From contig JALVEA010000431.1 in NCBI GenBank assembly GCA_027008665.1, forward strand, positions 1 to 7,161: a stretch of 7,161 nucleotides of DNA, given 5' to 3'. Below are positions 1 to 4,979 of the stretch, piece after piece. The first letter of the stretch is position 1. Each line of letters begins with the position of its first letter. The position numbers and the translations under genes were made by a program. Below the pieces are notes generated by a model that was given only the letters and a program-made list of their open reading frames with translations, searched no databases and was not told the DNA's origin. This DNA comes from Thiotrichaceae bacterium (GTDB lineage Bacteria > Pseudomonadota > Gammaproteobacteria > Thiotrichales > Thiotrichaceae).

Positions 1-681
1 ATGCCCTTCTTTATCTAATACACCCGGTGTATTTGTGAGTAATAATAATTTATCTGCTTTTAATACCGCAGCCATTTCACCTGCGACACTATCGGCATTG
101 ATATTATAAGAAGTACCGCGCTCCCCTGCCCCCACCGGCGCTATAACGGGTATAAAATCTTTACTCACCAACATTTCAAGAATAGAAGGATCAATGCTTT
201 CAACTTTACCCACATGCCCAAGGTCAATAATTTCAGAGGGTTGATTTTGTTGTTTTTTCTTTGTCAAAACAAGTTTGGTTGCACGGATAAGATTGCCATC
301 TTTACCCGTCAAACCAATTGCTCGCCCACCTGCATGATTAATCATACTAACAATATTTTTATTCACCAGCCCACCTAACACCATTTGAACAATATCCATT
401 GTTTCTGTATCCGTAACGCGCATACCCTCAATAAAGCGACTTTCTTTACCAATTTGTTGCAGTAAATTACCAATTTGTGGACCGCCACCATGTACAACAA
501 CAGGATTAATACCCACTTGCTTGAGCAAAACAATATCACGCGCAAAACCTTGTTTTAATTTTTCATCAGTCATCGCATTACCACCGTATTTTATAACAAT
601 TGTTTTGCCAGAATAACGCTGGATATAAGGAAGTGCTTCGGTGAGGATATGGGCGATATTTGCCGCAGCCGTATTGTTCAT
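1..681 (-). CDS. argB: Acetylglutamate kinase, N-terminal 227 codons (3' end outside window)
   Basis: Catalyses ATP-dependent phosphorylation of N-acetyl-L-glutamate, the second step of cyclic arginine synthesis, in the cytoplasm. The minus-strand frame is open from 681 to the window edge. Landmarks are IKYGGNAM (about residues 30-37, phosphate-binding Lys and Gly-Gly), VVHGGGPQI (62-70), GMRVTD (86-91), a GLTGKDGNLIRA segment (123-134), IDLGHVG (152-158), SYNINADSVAGE (191-202) and LLLLTNTPGV (212-221). Family members are about 295-300 residues, so about 70 C-terminal residues are missing only because the window ends. An N-terminal helix (AANIAHILTEALPYIQRY, about 6-23) precedes the kinase core. 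This is the mark of hexameric, arginine-inhibited enzymes; the shorter E. coli-type enzyme lacks it. I chose the ATG at 681, with a weak GAGA about ten bases upstream. An in-frame ATG at 696 would add five residues and has no better ribosome site. Identity is very sure, the exact start less so. Confidence 0.96.
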   Translation of the reverse strand, partial: MNNTAAANIAHILTEALPYIQRYSGKTIVIKYGGNAMTDEKLKQGFARDIVLLKQVGINPVVVHGGGPQIGNLLQQIGKESRFIEGMRVTDTETMDIVQMVLGGLVNKNIVSMINHAGGRAIGLTGKDGNLIRATKLVLTKKKQQNQPSEIIDLGHVGKVESIDPSILEMLVSKDFIPVIAPVGAGERGTSYNINADSVAGEMAAVLKADKLLLLTNTPGVLDKEGH

Positions 682-719
682 AAGGAATGATCTCATAAGG
701 TGAAAATTTTGAAATCGCT

Positions 720-728
720 ACTATAGCA
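720..728 (-). promoter_or_regulatory. Possible extended -10 promoter for argB
   Basis: On the minus strand the sequence reads TGCTATAGT: a TATAGT -10 hexamer preceded by TGn, the extended -10 motif. Initiation would fall near 713, giving a leader of roughly 30 bases before the argB ATG at 681. No good -35 hexamer is visible 16-18 bases further upstream, which extended -10 promoters can tolerate. No ARG box was recognised by eye. This is inference from motif and position only. Confidence 0.4.
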
Positions 729-777
729 AATCTGCTAATTAATAGAGATCCCTTAAATTTATAGATGCCCTAAACGT

Positions 778-812
778 AAAAAACGACAGCTTCCTCGCAG
801 AGAAACTGTCGT
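778..812 (-). terminator. Intrinsic (Rho-independent) terminator, minus strand
   Basis: Read on the minus strand, ACGACAG (812-806) pairs perfectly with CTGTCGT (789-783). The stem continues inward through T-A, T-A and C-G pairs plus two G-T wobbles, to about 12 pairs around a six-base loop (CTGCGA). It is followed directly by six T (783-778, the first shared with the stem). This is a classical terminator for transcription coming from higher coordinates. The nearest minus-strand protein gene is the lipase, whose stop is more than 700 bases away across an insertion-sequence remnant. The terminator therefore ends either a small RNA encoded between 813 and about 960 or a long pre-insertion lipase 3' end. 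Confidence 0.85.
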
Positions 813-960
813 ATAAAGGTGGTTTTAACCACTCTTATTTGTCATTTTTCAATCCAACTAAAACGCCACCAACATTTTAAGTTGCATCGATTTTCAAATG
901 ACATCCCTCGCCAACTTTTGTTAGCATTTTTTTTATAATCACCTCGCATCTCCACTGGAT
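778..960 (-). ncRNA. Candidate structured small RNA of about 183 nt, family not recognised
   Basis: A promoter-like pair at 967-994 and the terminator at 778-812 bracket a minus-strand segment rich in consistent pairing. In transcript order there are four hairpins. First, GCTAAC / GTTGGC with an AAAA loop (925-920 / 915-910, one G-T). Second, a long hairpin at 902-841: GTCATTT pairs AAATGAC, then CGATGCAACT pairs AGTTGGATTG with 9 of 10 positions, then AAAA pairs TTTT, leaving an 11-base G-rich loop, TGTTGGTGGCG. Third, GTGGTT / AACCAC with a two-base loop (832-819). Fourth, the terminator hairpin. Stems are separated by short AT-rich linkers. It resembles a trans-acting regulatory RNA or a structured leader, but I match it to no known family. 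Two tiny reading frames inside it are unconvincing. Structure is seen; transcription and function are inferred. Confidence 0.5.
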
Positions 961-966
961 ATTTCT

Positions 967-994
967 ATTTTAATTTAAGCATCTCAACAATCAA
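967..994 (-). promoter_or_regulatory. Putative sigma70-type promoter for the small RNA candidate
   Basis: On the minus strand TTGATT (994-989) lies 16 bases before TAAAAT (972-967). The hexamers match the -35 and -10 consensus at 4 and 5 of 6 positions. Initiation would be near 960. The surrounding DNA is AT-rich, so such matches can occur by chance. The support is its position about 180 bases upstream of a strong terminator. Confidence 0.35.
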
Positions 995-1135
995 TATTGT
1001 GCTAATACAGCGAATGCTAAGTTCAAGCAATAATTTGTATGGACTTGCCGTTTGCTGTGATAGCTACTTTATAAGTTTAATATTCACCATTCTGTGATGT
1101 ATTCACGTTTTTGTTATTATTTTTTTAAGCTTGGG
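995..1135. other. AT-rich intergenic DNA with no recognised feature
   Basis: This stretch lies between the small-RNA promoter candidate and the left end of the insertion-sequence remnant. No reading frame with coding character, tRNA-like fold or clear long repeat is visible. It contains only short repeats such as ATTCAC at about 1082 and 1101. Before the insertion it was probably the DNA just downstream of the lipase gene. Confidence 0.5.
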
Positions 1136-1157
1136 TTCACTACCGTACACTTTTGAC
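1136..1157 (+). repeat. Left terminal inverted repeat of the IS4-family remnant
   Basis: The first 22 bases of the element, with core TTCACTACCGTACACTTTT followed by GAC. Compared with the reverse complement of 1546-1567, only one position differs (G at 1155 against A). Similarity stops immediately inside the repeat. Confidence 0.88.
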
Positions 1158-1267
1158 CTCAGCTCTTGAAAAACTCTAATTCCCCCTAAAAAGATTTGTT
1201 TTCTTAAACGGTCTTAGCTCATGATTTTTCCAGATGCACAATGAGTTTATCGAACGATTCATAATGA

Positions 1268-1531
1268 AATACAAAAATAGAAGATGTTGAATTTACAGAT
1301 CAGTGGGTTTTAATGCTGAGAGCCATTGCCTATTGGGGACGAGAATACAAAGACTCCATTTATTTGGTTAGCAATTTCTCAACAGGAAAAGAAACCGTTT
1401 ATTGGTATCGAAAACGGTTTCGTATTGAAACGTTATTTTCTGATATAAAAGGACGTGGCTTTAACCTTCATAAAAATGGACTTTCTCTTCCCTTGTTTTG
1501 CCTTGTTTTATCGGGAATGGCGTTAGAATAG
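1268..1531 (+). pseudogene. IS4-family transposase, C-terminal catalytic fragment
   Basis: The open frame runs from just after a TGA at 1265 to the TAG at 1529-1531; the first in-frame ATG is at 1313. The translation has YLVSNFSTGKE followed by YRKRFRIETLFSDIKGRGF. This fits the IS4 signature Y-x2-R-x3-E-x6-K exactly, and its E is the third catalytic acidic residue of the DDE triad. The first two D residues and the whole N-terminal part are absent. The frame ends shortly after LPLFCLVLSGMALE, where relatives normally continue, so the C-terminus looks damaged as well. No ribosome site precedes 1313. The fragment cannot make a working transposase. Its stop lies two bases from the stop of the convergent lipase. 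Confidence 0.87.
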
Positions 1532-1533
1532 GC

Positions 1534-3651
1534 TTAGGGGTAGTAGTTAAAAGTGTACGGTAGTGAAAAAATAATCTCAGAATCTGTAATAACAAGCGCA
1601 GTGCCACCGCTAGCATGAAATTTAACCAGTTGAGAGTGCATTTCAGTAAGGACGTTAAGATAGCTACCGCCTTCTGGTGCGCCTCTTGTTGGATCAAGTA
1701 TAGAACTATGATTACCTTGTGTAAATCTCACAACTCTAGGGTTACCAACTGAAACGGGGTTAGTAGCATCGGAGGCGGCTTTTGCGCCTAGTGCAGTGGC
1801 GAGTATTTCAGTGCTTGAATTAGGTACTGTTTGATCAGGTAAATGTACGCCACTACCATCACCGACCACTTCTGTCATTTGAATTGGATGTAGCATTGCG
1901 GCATCTTTGGCAAAGTTGACGGGATCAGCAGAATCAAGTACCCATTGTGTACCTAATAAAAAGGCTTGGTAGCTTGCTCCTTCTATACCTTTTGTTGCTA
2001 ACCCTGCTTTAATAGGGGGACCAAATGTAACTGAATCACGTAGTATGGTGCTGATACTCGCACCTGTTGTTAGTAATGAACTTGGCATTGATTTACTTTC
2101 TACACCAAGAAAAGGAACAGCAATAATTCCACCTAATGAGTGCGCGACTAAACCAATATTATTAGCATTAATATCAGCAATATTTTTCAAACTACGTCTA
2201 AGTACCAATAAATTAGCAACACCCTGACGCACATTGTCACGCGATGTTAAAAAACTACTCAGATTAATAAAATGCAAACCAGAAGAATCCACTAGACCAT
2301 CAGGTTCAAAAGCGCCTGTTTCATTATTTCTAAAATCAACATCAAAGGTTGCTTCCCTATCATTAGGAAACAAAGTATTACTCGCATGAAGAGGATTTGA
2401 TAGATCAGCAATTCCATGTAATGGCAAGTCAATAGCAATCATAGCAAAACCTGCTTTCGCCATAGAATCCGCATAACCTAATATATCCAGCCGATTACGG
2501 GTAATACCGTGTTGATAGATAATAATAGGCCAACCCTCTGCTGGTTTGGTTTGACCTGAGTTTGCATTGGGTACTGTCATAATAACAGGGATATTTAAGA
2601 TCGTAGTGGCAATGGGTTTGGTATTAAAACGTGTTAATGCAGTGCCACCCATACCTTTCCAGTAGCTCGTCATGGAAGCGGTTGGATTTTCATCATCAGG
2701 AGCTTCTAAATAATAAGGAATATCCAAAGTCCCAATAGATACGTCAGCCATTCCAGTAAGGAGCGGGCTAAAATCATTTGTTGTTTTCCCTGTCGGTGCA
2801 AGAACAATTGTCTTTGCAGAGGCATTAGTAGCAAGCTGATTAAGCACTGGCGTTATAGATTGAGTTGTAAATGACCAGCTCAGTATAATTTTGCTTTTAT
2901 CAACCCCTTTGGAAGCTGCCATGCCTTCCATATTATTGACTAATTGGCGCAGTGGTTCCAATGCTTCAACATCAGCCCCTGTTAATGCTGTGGTACTACG
3001 AACCAATGAATAGGTAGACGGTGCTTGTGCCACTGCACCACTTGGATCTTTAATACCATTGGTTAAAATAACCAGATAACTGCTACTTTCTTTAAGAGGA
3101 GTGATAGGAGTTAAGGCAAGTATTGAAGCGTTTTCTCCTGTTGCCGTTGCTGTTATCTCGGCTGCAGTCAACTCTTTTACAACATTTGTAATCGCACCCT
3201 GTTGATTTTTAGTGACTTCAAAAACATGAATAGTATCCCCTATAACAAGACTGCTAGGAGCAAGTGACATATCAAACTCAGCAGTTATTGGGATTGTGGT
3301 GGAAAATCCATCCAATGTATTTATGGCTGTAATAGCGGGATTATTATCTGGATTAGGAATATTTAAAGTACCGTCTGTAGAGCCTTTAAACAATAGATCA
3401 TTTGTTGTAGGAATTTTAGCTGTAGCAGGGTCAAATAAAGGACCATGCGATGTTGCGGATTCTGTGCTTTCTGATGGTTGTTCAGAATTATCTTTTGATG
3501 AACTTCCACATGCACTCACTAACACTGCAATGGATAACGCACCTAATAGGGCAAAGGTTTTAGGCAGTGCCGATAATAAAAATCGCATAAAAATTTGTCT
3601 CCTAGAAAGTGTAATTGAGGAAGTTTTAAATAAGATTGAGAGAATTATCAC
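1534..3651 (-). CDS. Pla-1/cef (VolA-like) family lipoprotein lipase, C-terminus replaced by IS sequence
   Basis: A predicted surface or outer-membrane lipoprotein with an alpha/beta-hydrolase fold, of the extracellular lipase/lysophospholipase family that includes Vibrio VolA and Aeromonas Pla. From the GTG start it has 705 residues: a signal peptide ending in lipobox VSAC (Cys48), a low-complexity Ser/Glu linker (49-70), an Ig-like N-terminal lipase domain (about 70-270), and a hydrolase domain with oxyanion-type QHG (380-382) and nucleophile elbow AHSLGG (Ser505). Asp606 (LPDQTVP) and His648 (GNHSS) are likely triad partners. The elbow has Ala where GxSxG usually has Gly. Two in-frame starts compete: GTG at 3651 behind a perfect AAGGAGGT, and ATG at 3588 (684 residues) behind AGGAGA, which gives a more usual 27-residue signal peptide. 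The last ten residues (SLPYTFNYYP) and the stop come from the insertion-sequence end. All core catalytic motifs are upstream, so activity may survive. Confidence 0.9.
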   Translation of the reverse strand: MIILSILFKTSSITLSRRQIFMRFLLSALPKTFALLGALSIAVLVSACGSSSKDNSEQPSESTESATSHGPLFDPATAKIPTTNDLLFKGSTDGTLNIPNPDNNPAITAINTLDGFSTTIPITAEFDMSLAPSSLVIGDTIHVFEVTKNQQGAITNVVKELTAAEITATATGENASILALTPITPLKESSSYLVILTNGIKDPSGAVAQAPSTYSLVRSTTALTGADVEALEPLRQLVNNMEGMAASKGVDKSKIILSWSFTTQSITPVLNQLATNASAKTIVLAPTGKTTNDFSPLLTGMADVSIGTLDIPYYLEAPDDENPTASMTSYWKGMGGTALTRFNTKPIATTILNIPVIMTVPNANSGQTKPAEGWPIIIYQHGITRNRLDILGYADSMAKAGFAMIAIDLPLHGIADLSNPLHASNTLFPNDREATFDVDFRNNETGAFEPDGLVDSSGLHFINLSSFLTSRDNVRQGVANLLVLRRSLKNIADINANNIGLVAHSLGGIIAVPFLGVESKSMPSSLLTTGASISTILRDSVTFGPPIKAGLATKGIEGASYQAFLLGTQWVLDSADPVNFAKDAAMLHPIQMTEVVGDGSGVHLPDQTVPNSSTEILATALGAKAASDATNPVSVGNPRVVRFTQGNHSSILDPTRGAPEGGSYLNVLTEMHSQLVKFHASGGTALVITDSEIIFSLPYTFNYYP
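1546..1567 (-). repeat. Right terminal inverted repeat of the IS4-family remnant
   Basis: Reverse complement of the left end with one mismatch in 22. On the minus strand it is translated as part of the lipase reading frame (S-L-P-Y-T-F-N), so the repeat doubles as coding sequence. Confidence 0.88.
3598..3603 (-). promoter_or_regulatory. Ribosome binding site for the internal ATG start of the lipase
   Basis: AGGAGA on the minus strand lies ten bases before the ATG at 3588. Starting there gives MRFLLSALPK followed by a hydrophobic core and lipobox VSAC, a standard-length lipoprotein signal peptide. This favours 3588 as a used start, alone or together with 3651. Confidence 0.6.
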
Positions 3652-3654
3652 TTA

Positions 3655-3670
3655 AGAACCTCCTTAATTT
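3655..3670 (-). promoter_or_regulatory. Consensus Shine-Dalgarno in a small hairpin before the GTG start of the lipase
   Basis: On the minus strand AAGGAGGT is followed six bases later by GTG at 3651, in frame with the lipase. It is flanked by TTAAG and CTTAA, which can pair and leave GAGGTT in a six-base loop. The fit to the anti-Shine-Dalgarno is the best in the window, yet the resulting signal peptide would be unusually long (47 residues before the lipid-bearing cysteine). Confidence 0.55.
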
Positions 3671-3689
3671 GGATAATCTTAATCATCAC

Positions 3690-3705
3690 AGCTAGTATAG
3701 TAGCT
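3690..3705. promoter_or_regulatory. Near-perfect 16-bp palindrome, possible operator upstream of the lipase
   Basis: AGCTAGTATAGTAGCT is self-complementary except for the sixth and eleventh positions (G opposite G). It lies about 40 bases upstream of the GTG start of the lipase. On the minus strand it includes TATACT, which resembles a -10 box. A protein bound here would sit on the promoter. No matching regulator is encoded in the window. Confidence 0.3.
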
Positions 3706-3986
3706 ATTAAATAATATTCTTGGGTAAATCCAAGCTAATCAAATGATTCAGGGTATATCTCCTCAACTATTCTTTAAATTCAAAATTAAGGATTAAAAAT
3801 TAATCATTATTCTTGTTTTTTCATCATTTATACTCTATTTCATACTGGCTGTATTTTTTGAGATTGATTTAGAAATTAAGGAATGCTAGGTTATTCCGCT
3901 TGTGATAGGTATTGATTATATCTAGTCTTCCTATTATGAGATTATGACTCTACGCTTCCCTTTCTAACATCAAACAGACTTAAAAT

Positions 3987-4853
3987 ATGAATTATATACC
4001 CGTTAAATTAAGAAATACCCCATTAATGTTCTCTGCTATTGTTTTCACTGCCTGTTTAGCGATGCCATTAACATCTAGTGCGGATACAGACTCATCTGTT
4101 GATGCCATTATGGAGCAACTTAAATCATTTAAAGCCCCTGTTCCCCAAGTCTCAAAGCCATCATCTACTGTGACAGAAGATAGTGTAGCCCCAATGGAGA
4201 AGCCAGTCGAAGCTGTCAAAATAGAAACAGCTCCTGTGACAGAAACTAAAAGCAATGTGACTAACGATGAACCTCCTGCCTCTGGAATATATGTCACACC
4301 AGAGTCAGAACCAGAAAAAGCAGTTGTTAAACGGAAAACTAAAAAGGTAACTCGTACTGAGAAAAAAGTAAGGGCTAGATCTCAACAAGTCGCATCTCAA
4401 AAAAGAAGCATTAGAAAGGCAAAGAAAAAAATTAATAAAAGAACTAATAAAAGAATCAATAAAAGAGTTAGTAAAATAAAGCCTAGTACAATTAATGAAG
4501 AATTTGGTCCAGAGTATATGGCACTTATTAATGATATATTAAATAATAAAAAGCCTTCAAAACGACCTGCTGGAAGTCATTCCGCAGGTCTTTCTGGCTG
4601 GATTTTCGTGGGTAAATATAATGCCGCAGGACAATCAAAAGGGGTAAGAACTCTAAAATCAGGCAATCAACTACCAGTAGTAGGACAACAATACACAGTA
4701 AAATCTCCGTTATTGAATATGCGTAAAACCCGTCCTCTTAGCTCAGGATTAGGAAAATTAATAAAAGTTCTTCATGTCGGTGATCGGGTTCAAATCAAAA
4801 GTCTTCATCGCTCTAGCAAAAATAACTACTGGGCTAATATAGTACGTCTTTAA
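3987..4853 (+). CDS. Exported hypothetical protein with Lys-rich linker and C-terminal SH3-like domain
   Basis: Function not recognised. The 288-residue product begins with a signal peptide (hydrophobic about 13-27) with likely cleavage after SSA (residue 32), so it should act in the periplasm or at the envelope. Residues 33-110 are acidic and rich in Pro, Thr and Val, probably disordered. Residues 111-165 are strongly basic and include IN-KR type repeats. A short SGWIFVGKY segment (203-211) precedes an SH3b-like fold (about 235-288): LNMRK, then a turn, LIKVLHVGDRVQI, and a final YWANI. Such domains often bind peptidoglycan or other wall components, so wall binding is a reasonable inference but unproven. 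The ATG at 3987 has no clear Shine-Dalgarno. The only nearby alternative, ATG 4026, would cut into the signal peptide and is no better. It stands alone, with 126 bases before the next gene. Confidence 0.8.
   Translation: MNYIPVKLRNTPLMFSAIVFTACLAMPLTSSADTDSSVDAIMEQLKSFKAPVPQVSKPSSTVTEDSVAPMEKPVEAVKIETAPVTETKSNVTNDEPPASGIYVTPESEPEKAVVKRKTKKVTRTEKKVRARSQQVASQKRSIRKAKKKINKRTNKRINKRVSKIKPSTINEEFGPEYMALINDILNNKKPSKRPAGSHSAGLSGWIFVGKYNAAGQSKGVRTLKSGNQLPVVGQQYTVKSPLLNMRKTRPLSSGLGKLIKVLHVGDRVQIKSLHRSSKNNYWANIVRL
4431..4478 (+). repeat. Four tandem 12-bp repeats inside the SH3-domain protein gene
   Basis: The units are ATTAATAAAAGA, ACTAATAAAAGA, ATCAATAAAAGA and the more diverged GTTAGTAAAATA. They encode INKR, TNKR, INKR and VSKI (residues 149-164), giving a positively charged linker. 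The first three units differ only at positions two and three. Being a multiple of three, unit gain or loss by slippage would keep the frame. Confidence 0.85.
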
Positions 4854-4863
4854 CTAATATCTT

Positions 4864-4950
4864 AATCTATAGGTAGGAGTCCAGGCTTTAGCTTGTGCCA
4901 ATCGTACACACTAAAGTTAAGACTCCTAAGTTATTTTCTACCTATAGATT
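4864..4950. repeat. Nested inverted-repeat element in intergenic DNA, unidentified
   Basis: AATCTATAGGTAG (4864-4876) is a perfect 13-bp match to the reverse complement of CTACCTATAGATT (4938-4950). Directly inside, GAGTC (4877-4881) pairs GACTC (4921-4925), leaving a 12-base bulge on the right. Inside that, CTTTAG (4886-4891) pairs CTAAAG (4911-4916), and after a two-base bulge TGTG (4894-4897) pairs CACA (4907-4910) around a nine-base loop. The alternative TAGGAGTC (4874-4881) / GACTCCTA (4921-4928) competes with the outer stem. There is no U-run, so it is not a typical terminator. It could be a structured 5' leader of the thioredoxin-like gene, a small RNA, a processing site for the upstream mRNA, or a short non-autonomous transposable element. 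No target duplication is visible. Confidence 0.75.
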
Positions 4951-4968
4951 TATGAGAAATTGCGACAT

Positions 4969-4974
4969 AGGAAG
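4969..4974 (+). promoter_or_regulatory. Ribosome binding site of the thioredoxin-like gene
   Basis: AGGAAG lies five bases before the ATG at 4980, fixing that start. It lies 18 bases beyond the nested inverted repeat, so folding of that element in the mRNA could influence access to it. Confidence 0.65.
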
Positions 4975-4979
4975 TCATC

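Larger units (their letters stand above)
1136..1567 (+). mobile_element. Internally deleted IS4-family insertion sequence remnant (432 bp)
   Basis: The element is bounded by 22-bp terminal inverted repeats, 1136-1157 and 1546-1567, that match at 21 of 22 positions (shared core TTCACTACCGTACACTTTT). Between them lies only the C-terminal part of a DDE transposase with the IS4-type Y(2)R(3)E(6)K signature. Family members are usually well over 1 kb, so most of the transposase gene has been lost and the element cannot move on its own. The bases outside the two ends (left AAGCTTGGG, right AAAATAATC) show no target-site duplication. This suggests an old insertion, a deletion or rearrangement at one end, or slightly misplaced ends. 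Its right end forms the last codons of the convergent lipase gene. Confidence 0.87.
3652..3986. other. Divergent intergenic region with short palindromes
   Basis: This AT-rich stretch must contain promoters for the lipase (minus) and the SH3-domain gene (plus), but no hexamer pair stands out in either direction. Visible symmetric elements are a 16-bp near-palindrome AGCTAGTATAGTAGCT at 3690-3705 (one mismatched pair), a small inverted repeat CTTGG/CCAAG at 3719-3734, and GATTAA-AAA-TTAATC at 3791-3805. The first contains TATACT on the minus strand, a possible -10 element, and could be an operator. No gene is seen. Confidence 0.5.

Noticed and set aside
877..942. Minus-strand GTG frame of 21 codons (MIIKKMLTKV...) with GGAG seven bases upstream
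   Set aside because: Spacing is acceptable, but the peptide is very short, has no recognisable character and overlaps the long hairpin. Chance is likely.
842..949. Minus-strand 35-codon frame (MRGDYKKNAN...) inside the small-RNA candidate
   Set aside because: GGAG lies directly against the ATG, too close for a ribosome site; composition is not protein-like, and the bases are better explained by RNA pairing. Conservation could still rescue it.
1461..1697. Minus-strand open frame of 78 codons
   Set aside because: It overlaps both the transposase fragment and the lipase end in another frame, has no ribosome site and no recognisable domain; a shadow.
2045..2227. Plus-strand open frame inside the lipase gene
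   Set aside because: Antisense shadow of the hydrolase domain, with no independent start signals. The same applies to the plus-strand frame at 3296-3655.
3791..3820. GATTAA-AAA-TTAATC hairpin followed by a T-rich stretch, as a possible terminator
   Set aside because: The stem is entirely weak apart from one G-C pair, and no gene ends upstream on that strand; more likely AT-rich chance symmetry.
3992..4297. Minus-strand open frame of 101 codons opposite the SH3-domain gene
   Set aside because: Fully antisense to a gene with a clear signal peptide and domain; no ribosome site or motif.
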